A DNA stretch of 64,000 nt, from assembly GCA_943788725.1 (NCBI GenBank), contig CALSRJ010000001.1, forward strand, positions 556,861 through 620,860, read 5' to 3'. The number at the start of each line of letters is the position of its first letter. The first letter of the stretch is position 1. Source of the stretch: an uncultured Flavobacteriales bacterium (lineage in GTDB: Bacteria > Bacteroidota > Bacteroidia > Flavobacteriales_G > Salibacteraceae). The notes under the pieces were generated by a model, which searched no databases, was not told the DNA's origin, and saw nothing but the letters and a program-made list of their open reading frames with translations. The translations under genes and the position numbers were made by a program. Positions 17,781 to 27,222 of this stretch are shown piece by piece.

Positions 17781-19580
17781 ATGCCCACCCCTCATCGTCC
17801 GCACTCGTTTCACTTTCCCGTCATGGGAACAGGTTATACGATTGACACTCCCCTGAAAGTTGCTCATTTTGGTATCTCCTCCGTGGTTTCCATTATTGAT
17901 CATCGCTTGGTGGAAACCATGCGTGAATACCACAGCAGGCGCCTTGATCTTCCTTTCGAAGCAATTTCCAACTCAGATCCAGATAACCGCGCCAAAAAAA
18001 TAACGGCGTTTCTCAATTTCATGCACGAAGAGGTACATCGAAACTTCGAGCGCCTAAAGGCTTCGTCCTTTTCCGTCGGCAGCGAAATAACCAAGTACTT
18101 CGAAATGCTACCTGATACCTCAGACCTGAAAGTGGCGTATGATCGTATGCTTCTTTCTGCCGGAGAAGAAAAGCTGAAACTACAAACCTGGTTGAGGAAT
18201 CATATCACTCCTGGCGCGATCGACGTGAACATCATGACCAAAATTGATGGCACCAACTACGCCGAAGACAGGGTGGCGCAGGAGACGGAGTTTAACGATG
18301 CGCACGCAGCCCTGCGCGGCTTCGCACTGAGTAAGCTCAATGCCTCGGTGGTGTTGAGTGCTGGACTCAATCCTCGCTTGTTTGGTTATATGGCCAGCTT
18401 TCGAGATTTCATTGCAGATGCGAGCGGCACCTTCAAAAAGAGAATCACCTTAAAGGTAAGCGACTTCCGATCCGCGTTTATTCAAGGGAAATACCTCGCC
18501 AAAAAAGGGCTATGGGTAAGTGAATTCCGAGTGGAATCTGGATTAAACTGTGGAGGCCATGCCTTTGCATCTGATGGTCACCTCATGGGTCCGATCTTAC
18601 ACGAATTCAGGGAACGGCGCGATGAATTGCGGGCTTCCTTGTTCGAAGTATACAGCACAGCGATGCTTCAACTGGGCTGGTCACTTCCCATTACTCCCCC
18701 GGAACAAAGATTCTCTGCCCAAGGGGGTGTGGGAAGTATGGAAGAACATCAATTGCTGCTGGAAGAGTATCAGTTACACTCCATCGGTTGGGGGTCTCCC
18801 TTCCTAATGGTGCCAGAGGCGGTAAACATTGACGCTCAAACGGTAAAAACACTGTGCGAAGCGACAGAAGATCAATACTACCTCAGCGATGTATCTCCTT
18901 TGGGCGTTCGCTTCAATACGCTTCGAGATACGACCGCACATGAAGAAATTGAGGCACGCATCGCATCCGGAAAACCGGGATCACCGTGCTACAAAAAGCA
19001 CCTGGTTTCAAACACCGAGTTCAGCAAATCGCTTGTCTGCATTGCATCCCGACAATATCAATCGCGCAAGATCAAGGAAATCAATGCATCCATACCCGCC
19101 GGGGACGAACGCGACCAAGCGATCGGCAAAGTCACCGAAAAAATGTGTTTATGCGTCGGCTTGGGAAACGCTGCATTGATACGCTCTGAAGTGGCACTGC
19201 ACAAAGGTGTGCATGGGGTCGCCATTTGCCCAGGCCCGAATTTGGCCTACTTCTCAAAGGAAGCTTCCCTGCGCGAAATGATCGACCACATCTACGGCCG
19301 CACCCAACTTATCGACCAAGCAGCTAGACCGCACATGTTTGTGAAAGAGTTCAGCATGTATGTAGACTACTACGAAGAAAAAGTAGCCGCTTGCAAGGAG
19401 TATTGTACCGAAAAGCAAAAAGCCTATTTGGAAGCATTCAAGTCGAACCTGAATGCTTGCGTAGAATACTACGATGGGCTCACAGCAGAACTACCGAAGT
19501 GGTTAAACAATGCAGAGGAAAAATTGATGGGTGAAATCTTGCCTCTTCAAGTGAGGTTGAACACGTCGAGCATTGAATGA
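17781..19580 (+). CDS. Conserved-looking 599-aa protein of unknown function
   Basis: Long intact ORF with motif-like segments GTGYTIDTPLKVAHFGISSVVSIID, LNCGGHAFASDGHLMGPILHEF, GGVGSMEEHQLLLEEYQLHSIGWGSPFLMVPEAV. Confidence 0.8.
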   Translation: MPTPHRPHSFHFPVMGTGYTIDTPLKVAHFGISSVVSIIDHRLVETMREYHSRRLDLPFEAISNSDPDNRAKKITAFLNFMHEEVHRNFERLKASSFSVGSEITKYFEMLPDTSDLKVAYDRMLLSAGEEKLKLQTWLRNHITPGAIDVNIMTKIDGTNYAEDRVAQETEFNDAHAALRGFALSKLNASVVLSAGLNPRLFGYMASFRDFIADASGTFKKRITLKVSDFRSAFIQGKYLAKKGLWVSEFRVESGLNCGGHAFASDGHLMGPILHEFRERRDELRASLFEVYSTAMLQLGWSLPITPPEQRFSAQGGVGSMEEHQLLLEEYQLHSIGWGSPFLMVPEAVNIDAQTVKTLCEATEDQYYLSDVSPLGVRFNTLRDTTAHEEIEARIASGKPGSPCYKKHLVSNTEFSKSLVCIASRQYQSRKIKEINASIPAGDERDQAIGKVTEKMCLCVGLGNAALIRSEVALHKGVHGVAICPGPNLAYFSKEASLREMIDHIYGRTQLIDQAARPHMFVKEFSMYVDYYEEKVAACKEYCTEKQKAYLEAFKSNLNACVEYYDGLTAELPKWLNNAEEKLMGEILPLQVRLNTSSIE

Positions 19581-19617
19581 TAAACGGAGCTGTCTAAGCA
19601 ATCGCAATGCTTTGCAA

Positions 19618-19650
19618 CAAAAAAGGCCTCCCGAGATGGAAGGCCTTTCA
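19618..19650. terminator. Bidirectional terminator hairpin
   Basis: AAAAAAGGCCTcccgagatggAAGGCCTTTC between convergent genes. Confidence 0.75.
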
Positions 19651-19671
19651 AAGTGTTGATCACAGTAGCGA

Positions 19672-20301
19672 TCAGTTTTTAGAGAGGTAGTCAGCCACCC
19701 CTTCGTGTGTATCCTTCATGCCTTCTGATCCTTTAACCCAGTTAGCTGGACAAACTTCACCGTTTTCTTCGTTGAACTGCAATGCGTCTACAACGCGAAT
19801 CGCTTCATCTACGTTTCTTCCCAAAGGAAGGTCGTTGACCAATTGGTGACGCACAACTCCTTCCTTATCGATCAAAAAGAGCCCGCGATAAGCGATCAAT
19901 TCGCCTTCTGCTTGCAGCATGCCTTCTTCATCGTAGAAGAAGTCTCCAGCCAGCACGTCGTAGTTGTGTGAGATGGTCTTGTTGGTGTCAGCAACCATTG
20001 GATAAGTGATTCCTTTGATCCCTCCGTGGTCTTTGCTCATTTGAAGCCAGCCCCAGTGGCTTTGCTCCGTGTCAGTTGAAACCGCCACTACTTCCACACC
20101 TCGCTCTTTGAAATCATTCAATCGCGATTGAAATGCGTGTAGTTCAGTTGGGCAAACGAACGTAAAATCCTTTGGATAGAAAAAGAGAATCACGTACTTT
20201 CCTGCGTATTGGTCTAGGGTGAAATCTTCTACGATCTCTCCTCCGTTGATCACCGCTGCTGCGCTGAATCCTGGTGCTTTCTTTCCTACTAATACTCCCA
20301 T
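19672..20301 (-). CDS. Peroxiredoxin (AhpC/TSA, typical 2-Cys)
   Basis: VILFFYPKDFTFVCPTELHAFQ; GEVCPANWVKG resolving Cys. Start MGVLVGKKAPGF at 20301. Confidence 0.95.
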   Translation of the reverse strand: MGVLVGKKAPGFSAAAVINGGEIVEDFTLDQYAGKYVILFFYPKDFTFVCPTELHAFQSRLNDFKERGVEVVAVSTDTEQSHWGWLQMSKDHGGIKGITYPMVADTNKTISHNYDVLAGDFFYDEEGMLQAEGELIAYRGLFLIDKEGVVRHQLVNDLPLGRNVDEAIRVVDALQFNEENGEVCPANWVKGSEGMKDTHEGVADYLSKN

Positions 20302-20353
20302 TTTATTGTACTTTTCTAGTTGTTGATTTGAGTCCACGAAATTACTATACCTA

Positions 20354-20402
20354 CTATCGATAGACAAGGGAAGGAGTATGACTTTTGTCTATGCGCGCAT
20401 AG
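20354..20402. promoter_or_regulatory. Nested dyad-symmetric region upstream of peroxiredoxin gene and cdaA
   Basis: CTATCGATAG (20354-20363), ATAGACAA (20360-20367)/TTGTCTAT (20385-20392) inverted pair, CTATGCGCGCATAG (20389-20402). Confidence 0.6.
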
Positions 20403-20465
20403 TCCGAATCAATACAACCCCTTCCGTATTCCAAGACTCGCCACAAGCACTTATTATTGCATTAC

Positions 20466-21266
20466 ATGGGAAGCATTGACTTTTTCGGATTCCTGCCGTT
20501 CGGCATCCTCGACCTGATCGACATCCTCTTGGTCAGTTTCCTGCTGTACAAGCTGTACGAACTGATCCGCGGCACCATTGCGATTCGGATCTTTTTTGGT
20601 GTATTGAGTATCTACTTGCTCTGGCTCACTGTCACTGCGTTAGAGATGGAGCTTATGAGTCAGATTTTTCGTCAATTCATCAATGTCGGCGTTATTGCCT
20701 TGATCATCGTATTTCAGCAGGAGATCAGACGATTCTTACTTGCGATCGGCAATTCGGGCTTCTTTAGAAACATCGGAGCGCGCGGCGGACTCTGGACCTA
20801 CTTGGGCAAATCTGATCAAAAGGTTTCGACCAACTTGCATTCCCTTTCTGAAGCCGTTTACAACCTCGCGAAACAAAAAATGGGAGCACTCATCGTCATT
20901 GAGCGCAACGCAGACCTACAGTCGATCATCGACAGTGGCAGAAAGATGAATGCCGACATGAACGCGGCCTTATTGGAGAGCATTTTCTTCAAAAACAGCC
21001 CCTTGCACGATGGAGCCGTAGTGATGCGCGCCAACAAAATCGTCGGCGCCAGCTGCATGCTTCCTCTGACCCAAAAGCACAACCTGCCCTCCGCTTATGG
21101 CATGCGCCATAAAGCAGCCATTGGTGCTACCGAAGAACTCGATGTAGTGGCGATCGTGGTAAGTGAAGAAACCGGCGAAATCAGTGTGGTGCACTCGGGC
21201 CTGGTGGATACGCCGAGTGACAAGCTCGCCTTCCGAAATCGGGTGCAAGAATTGTTGACATTGTAA
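20466..21266 (+). CDS. cdaA: Diadenylate cyclase, membrane CdaA type
   Basis: Three N-terminal TM segments; VVFQQEIRRFL; DMNAALLESIFFKNSPLHDGAVVMRANKIVGASCMLPLT; MRHKAAIGATEELDVVAIVVSEETGEIS. Confidence 0.95.
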   Translation: MGSIDFFGFLPFGILDLIDILLVSFLLYKLYELIRGTIAIRIFFGVLSIYLLWLTVTALEMELMSQIFRQFINVGVIALIIVFQQEIRRFLLAIGNSGFFRNIGARGGLWTYLGKSDQKVSTNLHSLSEAVYNLAKQKMGALIVIERNADLQSIIDSGRKMNADMNAALLESIFFKNSPLHDGAVVMRANKIVGASCMLPLTQKHNLPSAYGMRHKAAIGATEELDVVAIVVSEETGEISVVHSGLVDTPSDKLAFRNRVQELLTL

Positions 21267-21884
21267 TCACTTCGCAGCCTCAGCCGCTGCTGCTGCTGCT
21301 GCTGCTTCATTCTTCTTCCTAAACATTTCCAACATTTCTTCCTCGCTCATGCTCAGGTTTTCAATAGAAGCTCGGGCATCAGCAGCCAATCGATGATTTG
21401 GAAAACGCTCTAGAATGGCCTCATAGGTCTTCACGGCGTTGGCATGATCGTTTAGGTAGGTTTCATAGATGAATCCCTTGAACAACCACATCTCTACATT
21501 CTTACGAAAGGTGGGGAAATCAGTATTAAGACGATTCAGGTGGTTGATTCCTCCTTCGTATCGACCAACGCCAACACTTAGATCCGCAGCTTTGAATAGG
21601 TACTCTGCTGTGATCGAATCACGCGGATTGGCGCCGATGTAATCGCGGTAGCGCTTCAGCAAACGATCTGCTTTCGAATCCAACACATCCGCACGCTCGC
21701 TGCGAATGAGACCAGAGATCTCCTTTTCCATTGCCGCGATTTCCGTTTGACGCTCCTCTTTGGATTGGTCGCCTTTTACATAATTGCTCTCTTCTTGGTT
21801 CGCGTTCTGCTCTTGTCCCTTCTCCCCTGAACATGCCACAAATACCATTGGCAATGCACAGATCAACATCCATCTTTTCATCAT
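21267..21884 (-). CDS. Lipoprotein with tetratricopeptide-like repeats
   Basis: MLICALPMVFVACSG lipobox; helical repeats (YEAILERFPNHRLAADARASIENL); alanine-run C-terminus. Confidence 0.7.
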   Translation of the reverse strand: MMKRWMLICALPMVFVACSGEKGQEQNANQEESNYVKGDQSKEERQTEIAAMEKEISGLIRSERADVLDSKADRLLKRYRDYIGANPRDSITAEYLFKAADLSVGVGRYEGGINHLNRLNTDFPTFRKNVEMWLFKGFIYETYLNDHANAVKTYEAILERFPNHRLAADARASIENLSMSEEEMLEMFRKKNEAAAAAAAAEAAK

Positions 21885-22466
21885 CTATCTTCTGGCTTTT
21901 GGAAACTTCATTCTATAATCCACATCTACAATTCCCTTGGTAATGTTCTCTAGTCTCTTCCGTAACAATTGTTTTCGAAGAGGGTTGAGTCGGTCGGTGA
22001 AGAGAATACCATCGATATGGTCATACTCATGCTGAATCACGCGGGCCCTCAACCCTTCATAGGTCTCTTCCTTCAAGTTGAATTGCTCGTCGTAGTATTC
22101 GATCGTAATCTTCGGTTTGCGGCTCACATCTTCTCGGATACCGGGAATGCTGAGGCAGCCCTCATTGAAATTCCACTTTTCCCCCTCTTCGTCTAGGATG
22201 ATCGGATTGATGAATACCCTGCGGAATCCTCTCAACTCAAGCAGCTCTTTATCGTCTTCTTCATCGTCCACAAAGGGCGACGTATCTACAATAAACAGCC
22301 GAATCGAAAGTCCAACTTGGGGAGCGGCCAATCCAACCCCTGAAGCCCCCTCCATGGTCTCGAACATGTTCGCAATCAATTCCTTGAGGTTGGGATAGTC
22401 GGCTGGGATATCCTCTGCTTCCTTTTTCAGTACTGGGTCACCATATGCTACAATCGGTAAGATCAT
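21885..22466 (-). CDS. def: Peptide deformylase
   Basis: GVGLAAPQVGLSIRLFIVD; EGCLSIPGIREDV; ARVIQHEYDHIDGILFTDRL. Confidence 0.97.
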   Translation of the reverse strand: MILPIVAYGDPVLKKEAEDIPADYPNLKELIANMFETMEGASGVGLAAPQVGLSIRLFIVDTSPFVDDEEDDKELLELRGFRRVFINPIILDEEGEKWNFNEGCLSIPGIREDVSRKPKITIEYYDEQFNLKEETYEGLRARVIQHEYDHIDGILFTDRLNPLRKQLLRKRLENITKGIVDVDYRMKFPKARR

Positions 22467-22877
22467 CTAAATCGAATTCAAATATTCCTGCAAAATTAAG
22501 GTAGCGCTCACCTTATCCACATTCCCTTTCTCTTTGCGTTGTTTTTTCGACGCTCCAGCCGTCACCAAGGTCTGCATGGCAATCTTGCTCGTGAAGCGCT
22601 CGTCGTAGCGGTGGATGACCACCTCTGGAAAACGAGTACCGAGCTTCGTGATTGCCTTCTGGATCTCGCTTTCAATGCCTGAGGCCTCCCCCGAATGCCG
22701 AAGCGGCAAACCAATCACGATCGCATCAAAACCAGGATCGGATCGGAGCGCATCTAAGCGCGAAAAAAGCGAAGGGGTTTCGGCGGTGGGAAGTCCGTTT
22801 GCGATCATCCCCAATGGATCGGAGATGGCCAAGCCACAGCGCTTTGTTCCATAGTCGATGGCGAGTGTTCTTCCCAT
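22467..22877 (-). CDS. ruvX: Holliday junction resolvase RuvX/YqgF
   Basis: MGRTLAIDYGTKRCGLAISDPLG; VIHRYDERFTSKIA; KEKGNVDKVSATLILQEYL. TACCTTTG 5 nt upstream of ATG. Confidence 0.95.
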   Translation of the reverse strand: MGRTLAIDYGTKRCGLAISDPLGMIANGLPTAETPSLFSRLDALRSDPGFDAIVIGLPLRHSGEASGIESEIQKAITKLGTRFPEVVIHRYDERFTSKIAMQTLVTAGASKKQRKEKGNVDKVSATLILQEYLNSI

Positions 22878-22957
22878 GGAGCCAAAGGTAGGTTATGAAA
22901 ACTCATAGTTCGGCCAAGGTCAACGCTTACTTTTGCAAGGCACTAGAAATCGAGTCA

Positions 22958-23785
22958 ATGGCCATGAATAGACAGGAAACGGAAGCCGTCATCAACGCGG
23001 CTTGGGAGGATCGAAGCCTTCTCAAAGCATCAAACACCATCGCAGCCATCGAAGCCGTCATAAAGGCGTTGGATGAAGGAGAATTGCGCACAGCTGAACC
23101 TACTGACGCTGGTTGGAAGGTCAACGACTGGGTCAAAAAAGCCGTCATCCTCTACTTCCCCATTCGAAAGATGGAGCAGATTGAGGTAGGGCCGTTCGAG
23201 TTTCACGATAAAATGGCCTTGAAAAAGGACTACGCAGCAAAAGGCATTCGGGTAGTGCCGCATGCAATTGCACGCTACGGAGCATACATCTCCCGAGGAG
23301 TGGTGATGATGCCCTCCTACATCAACATCGGCGCGTACGTAGATGAAGGAACGATGGTGGACACTTGGGCTACGGTTGGAAGCTGCGCACAAATAGGTAA
23401 GCACGTTCATTTGAGTGGTGGAGTAGGCATTGGCGGGGTTCTAGAGCCCGTTCAAGCGGCTCCAGTCATCATCGAAGACAACTGCTTCATCGGATCACGC
23501 TGCATCGTGGTAGAAGGTGTCAAGGTAGAGAGCGAGGCCGTTTTGGGCGCCAATGTTGTGCTGACGATGTCGACCAAGATCATCGATGTAACCGGCGACG
23601 AACCCATCGAAATGAAAGGTCGAGTACCTGCGCGTTCTGTTGTCATTCCAGGAAGTTATGCCAAGCAATTCCCGGCAGGTGAATACAATGTTCCTTGTGC
23701 ACTCATCATCGGAAAACGCAAGGCGAGCACGGATAAGAAAACATCTTTAAACGACGTCCTTCGAGACTTTCAAGTAGCCGTTTGA
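22958..23785 (+). CDS. dapD: 2,3,4,5-tetrahydropyridine-2,6-dicarboxylate N-succinyltransferase
   Basis: RVVPHAIARYGAYISRGVVMMPSYINIGAYVDEGTMVDTWATVGSCAQIGKHVHLSGGVGIGGVLEP. Start set by TACTTTTG at 22928-22935. Confidence 0.96.
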   Translation: MAMNRQETEAVINAAWEDRSLLKASNTIAAIEAVIKALDEGELRTAEPTDAGWKVNDWVKKAVILYFPIRKMEQIEVGPFEFHDKMALKKDYAAKGIRVVPHAIARYGAYISRGVVMMPSYINIGAYVDEGTMVDTWATVGSCAQIGKHVHLSGGVGIGGVLEPVQAAPVIIEDNCFIGSRCIVVEGVKVESEAVLGANVVLTMSTKIIDVTGDEPIEMKGRVPARSVVIPGSYAKQFPAGEYNVPCALIIGKRKASTDKKTSLNDVLRDFQVAV

Positions 23786-24774
23786 CCCCTCCTCAATCCA
23801 TACTCGTCATTCAGACCTCCTTTCTAGGAGACGTCATCCTCGCTACCAGCGTGTTAGAAACCTTGCACGCACAGTTTCCCGATGCGCAGGTCGACATGCT
23901 CGTTCGAAAAGGAAACGAGTCGCTCTTAGCAGGACATCCCTTTCTGCGCGAAACCTTGGTATGGAATAAAAAAGACAAGAAGTATGGCGACTTGCTTCGC
24001 CTGATGAACCGGATCCGCTCTAGTACGTACGACGTGGTGATCAACCTCCACCGATTTGCTAGCTCTGGAGCCATGGCCGCCTATTCAGACGCACCGATGA
24101 AACTTGGGTTTCGTAAAAACCCGATGAGTGTGCTGTTCACACACGTTGCAGATCATTCGTTCAATGGAATGCACGAGATAGAACGCAATGCTGGCGTCAT
24201 CCGACCTTTGATCGGCGAAGCTCCCATCTCTGCACCGCGACTCTATCCATCGGCAGACGATCAAAAGGTCGTAGCTGCATTAACGGGCGGCCCCTATCGC
24301 TGCATCGCTCCTACATCGGTATGGCATACCAAGCAATGGCCAGCAGAAAAATGGGTCGAATTGATCAAAGGTCTTCCCCGCTCAGAGCAGGTGTACCTAC
24401 TCGGAGCTCTTGGGGACAAGCCTCAATGCGAAGCCATCAAAGCAGCGTGTTCACACCCACTGGTCTCTATTCTCGCGGGTGAGCTATCCCTCCTACAAAG
24501 TGCGCAATTGATGCGAGGAGCTCAGATGAATTACGTCAACGATTCGGCACCGATGCATCTCGCTTCTGCGATGAACGCTCCGGTGCACGCTATATACTGC
24601 AGCACCGTTCCTGAGTTTGGATTTGGTCCATTGTCAGACAATCGAAAAGTCATTCAAACGGCAAAGCAACTCGATTGTCGCCCTTGTGGACTCCACGGTC
24701 ACGCTGCCTGCCCCAAGGGCCATTTTGAATGCGCCTTGAGCATTGATGTAAACGAAATCCTGCAGGATGCTTGA
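23782..24774 (+). CDS. Glycosyltransferase family 9 (heptosyltransferase-like)
   Basis: ILVIQTSFLGDVILATSVLETL; PGSxWxTKxWP-like APTSVWHTKQWPAEKW; NYVNDSAPMHLASAMNAPVHAIY. TTG start overlaps dapD stop. Confidence 0.9.
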   Translation: MTPPQSILVIQTSFLGDVILATSVLETLHAQFPDAQVDMLVRKGNESLLAGHPFLRETLVWNKKDKKYGDLLRLMNRIRSSTYDVVINLHRFASSGAMAAYSDAPMKLGFRKNPMSVLFTHVADHSFNGMHEIERNAGVIRPLIGEAPISAPRLYPSADDQKVVAALTGGPYRCIAPTSVWHTKQWPAEKWVELIKGLPRSEQVYLLGALGDKPQCEAIKAACSHPLVSILAGELSLLQSAQLMRGAQMNYVNDSAPMHLASAMNAPVHAIYCSTVPEFGFGPLSDNRKVIQTAKQLDCRPCGLHGHAACPKGHFECALSIDVNEILQDA

Positions 24775-25240
24775 ATTGCGTGGCAATGAAGCAAAATGTT
24801 TACGAGAAGGGGGGGCATTGGTCGGCCCGATCTTTTCCATCTCTCCATTTATCGGACAATCAACCGATGTGATTCTCTGCGGCACCGATCAACAAGTGCA
24901 AGGCCTGCTCCCAGATGCGCAACGGTATGATGCGCTGTTCCAGATCATGGACAGTGGAGAACGCTTGATATTGGAGGTTGAAACCGAGAAAGATCGGTGG
25001 ATCTCAATCATCGCCGACTTAGACCACGCACTTGGACAACTGGCTTTGCAATCTCGAAGGCCGCTCGCTATTGTTCGCTTGAGCAATGCAGAAGAGACAG
25101 CACCTCCTTCTGTACAAGCCAATAAGACCTTACCTTTGCACCCCCGTTTTGAGCAAGAAATGTTGGCAGCACTCGAGCGTTACGCCGACCGCTTTCAGCA
25201 GTTCAAGGACGGCTCGTTTAAGCTCATTCGCCAAAAATGA
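24767..25240 (+). CDS. Uncharacterised 157-aa protein
   Basis: Intact ORF overlapping both neighbours, tight operon; no recognised motif. Confidence 0.6.
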   Translation: MLELRGNEAKCLREGGALVGPIFSISPFIGQSTDVILCGTDQQVQGLLPDAQRYDALFQIMDSGERLILEVETEKDRWISIIADLDHALGQLALQSRRPLAIVRLSNAEETAPPSVQANKTLPLHPRFEQEMLAALERYADRFQQFKDGSFKLIRQK

Positions 25241-26670
25241 CTCCCGAAGAGATACGCGATTTTGTTGACCGACCGCTCTACCACACGATACGTGAAGTGG
25301 CAGCGGGAATGGACACGCGCGCATATATTATCGGCGGATTCGTGCGAGACTTGCTGCTCGACAGACCTTCTAAGGACATAGATATCGTAGTGGAAGGCAG
25401 CGGAATAGATTTCGCGCACGCCCTGTCTGAAAAGCTGAAAGGCACGAGGGTTTCATTCTTCAAGCGATTTGGAACGGCCATGTTTAAGCACGACGACATC
25501 GAATACGAGATTGTTGGAGCAAGAAAGGAATCGTATCGCTACGACTCCAGAAAGCCAGCCGTAGAAGATGGCACCCTCGAGCAAGACCGCGAACGGCGTG
25601 ACTTTACCATCAATGCACTATCCATCGGATTAAATGCCGACGATTTTGGGGAGATCATCGATCCATTCGGAGGATTTAAAGACTTGGAGGAAGGAAGACT
25701 GATCACCCCGCTCGATCCCGTACAGACTTATTCTGATGATCCTTTGCGGATGATGCGCGCGATACGTTTTGCTGCACAACTCGGTTTTAAGATCGAAGAG
25801 CAATCGCTTGCGGCCATCAGCTCACAGAAGGAGCGCATTCAGATTGTTTCCCAAGAGCGCATCACAGGAGAACTCAATAAGATCATCGAAACCAAGAAAC
25901 CCAGCCTAGGCTTTAAGTTGCTCTTCAAGACCGGACTCCTTCACTATATCTTCCCTAAGATGGTTGAATTACAGGGGGTGGAAGTCAAAAATGGTGTTGG
26001 CCACAAGGATAACTTCTACCACACATTACAGGTATTGGACAATGTAGCGGATCGGAGTGATGACCTCTGGCTCCGTTGGTCTGCCATTCTACACGACATC
26101 GCCAAACCAGACACCAAGCGCTTTGACGCTGAGCATGGTTGGACCTTTCACGGACACGAGGATTTGGGGGCCAAAATGACGCCGCGGATCTTTCGTGCGC
26201 TCAAGCTTCCGCTGGACCACAAGATGAAGTTCGTGCAAAAGATGGTGAGGCTGCACCTGCGTCCCATTGCGCTGAGCAAGGACACCGTAAGTGATTCGGG
26301 CATTCGCCGACTGCTGTTTGACGCCGATGAACACCTGGATGCATTGATGATTCTGTGCGAGTCTGACATCACCTCGAAGAACGAATACAAAGTGAAGCGC
26401 TTCCTTCAAAACTTCCAGCGCGTGCGTGAAAAATGCAAGGAAGTAGAAGAAAGTGACCGCATGAAGAACTGGCAGCCTCCCATCGGGGGTAAAGAGATAA
26501 TGGATACCTTCGGGTTAAGGCCTGGACGAGAGGTTGGTGTGATCAAGTCCGCGATACGTGAAGCGATCCTCGAAGGAGAGATCAAGAATGAGTACGAAGC
26601 TGCCAGAGCCTACATGTTGAAAACAGCCAAGGAACTCGGCCTAGTCGAAACAAAGACATCTAACCAATGA
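25237..26670 (+). CDS. cca: CCA tRNA nucleotidyltransferase with HD domain
   Basis: AYIIGGFVRDLLLDRPSKDIDIVVEG; RRDFTINALSIGL; DDPLRMMRAIRFAAQLGF; RWSAILHDIAKPDTKR; FHGHEDLGA. Confidence 0.95.
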   Translation: MTPEEIRDFVDRPLYHTIREVAAGMDTRAYIIGGFVRDLLLDRPSKDIDIVVEGSGIDFAHALSEKLKGTRVSFFKRFGTAMFKHDDIEYEIVGARKESYRYDSRKPAVEDGTLEQDRERRDFTINALSIGLNADDFGEIIDPFGGFKDLEEGRLITPLDPVQTYSDDPLRMMRAIRFAAQLGFKIEEQSLAAISSQKERIQIVSQERITGELNKIIETKKPSLGFKLLFKTGLLHYIFPKMVELQGVEVKNGVGHKDNFYHTLQVLDNVADRSDDLWLRWSAILHDIAKPDTKRFDAEHGWTFHGHEDLGAKMTPRIFRALKLPLDHKMKFVQKMVRLHLRPIALSKDTVSDSGIRRLLFDADEHLDALMILCESDITSKNEYKVKRFLQNFQRVREKCKEVEESDRMKNWQPPIGGKEIMDTFGLRPGREVGVIKSAIREAILEGEIKNEYEAARAYMLKTAKELGLVETKTSNQ

Positions 26671-27215
26671 AGAGAGTCATACGCCTAAGGGTATTAATGG
26701 ATCACGACGATGTGATCTTTCGCGATCTGGAAGTCACCTGTTCGGGTGCTTTTTCCGAATTGCATGAACTCATTCAAGAGGCTTTTGGCTTCGACAATTC
26801 TCAAATGGCCTCCTTCTACGTCAGCAATGAAGATTGGGAAAAAGGCCAAGAGATCACCCTGATGGACATGGGTGAAAAGAATGAGAACGGCGAGCCGATT
26901 TTGCTCATGCATGACACCCTATTGAAGGACGTAATATTCGACTCCGGCCAGAAACTACTCTATGTCTTCGACTTCTTTTTGATGTGGTGTTTCTACATCG
27001 ACGTCATTGACATGAAAGAATTGGATGAGACGACCATCACACCGCGCATCTCTCAATCGTTTGGAGAAGCACCTGAGCAATATTCAAAATCACCTGAGAT
27101 CAATTTTGAAGTCGAAGACGCCACGAATGCGTACGCCGACGAAGACGACGATATCGGTGATATGTTTGATGTATATACCGTGAACGAAAGCTACTCGGAA
27201 GACCGAGAGTTCTGA
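26667..27215 (+). CDS. Plasmid pRiA4b ORF-3 / IS1096 TnpR-like family protein
   Basis: MKRVIRLRVLMDHDDVIFRDLEVTCSGAFSELHELIQEAFGFD; LLYVFDFFLMWCFYIDVIDM; acidic C-terminus. Confidence 0.75.
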   Translation: MKRVIRLRVLMDHDDVIFRDLEVTCSGAFSELHELIQEAFGFDNSQMASFYVSNEDWEKGQEITLMDMGEKNENGEPILLMHDTLLKDVIFDSGQKLLYVFDFFLMWCFYIDVIDMKELDETTITPRISQSFGEAPEQYSKSPEINFEVEDATNAYADEDDDIGDMFDVYTVNESYSEDREF

Positions 27216-27222
27216 TCTACTG

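Noticed and set aside
26667-27215. pRiA4b ORF-3/IS1096 TnpR-like gene as evidence for a mobile element
   Set aside because: It sits inside a tight housekeeping run (cca-miaA) with no inverted repeats or transposase nearby; the family name is historical.
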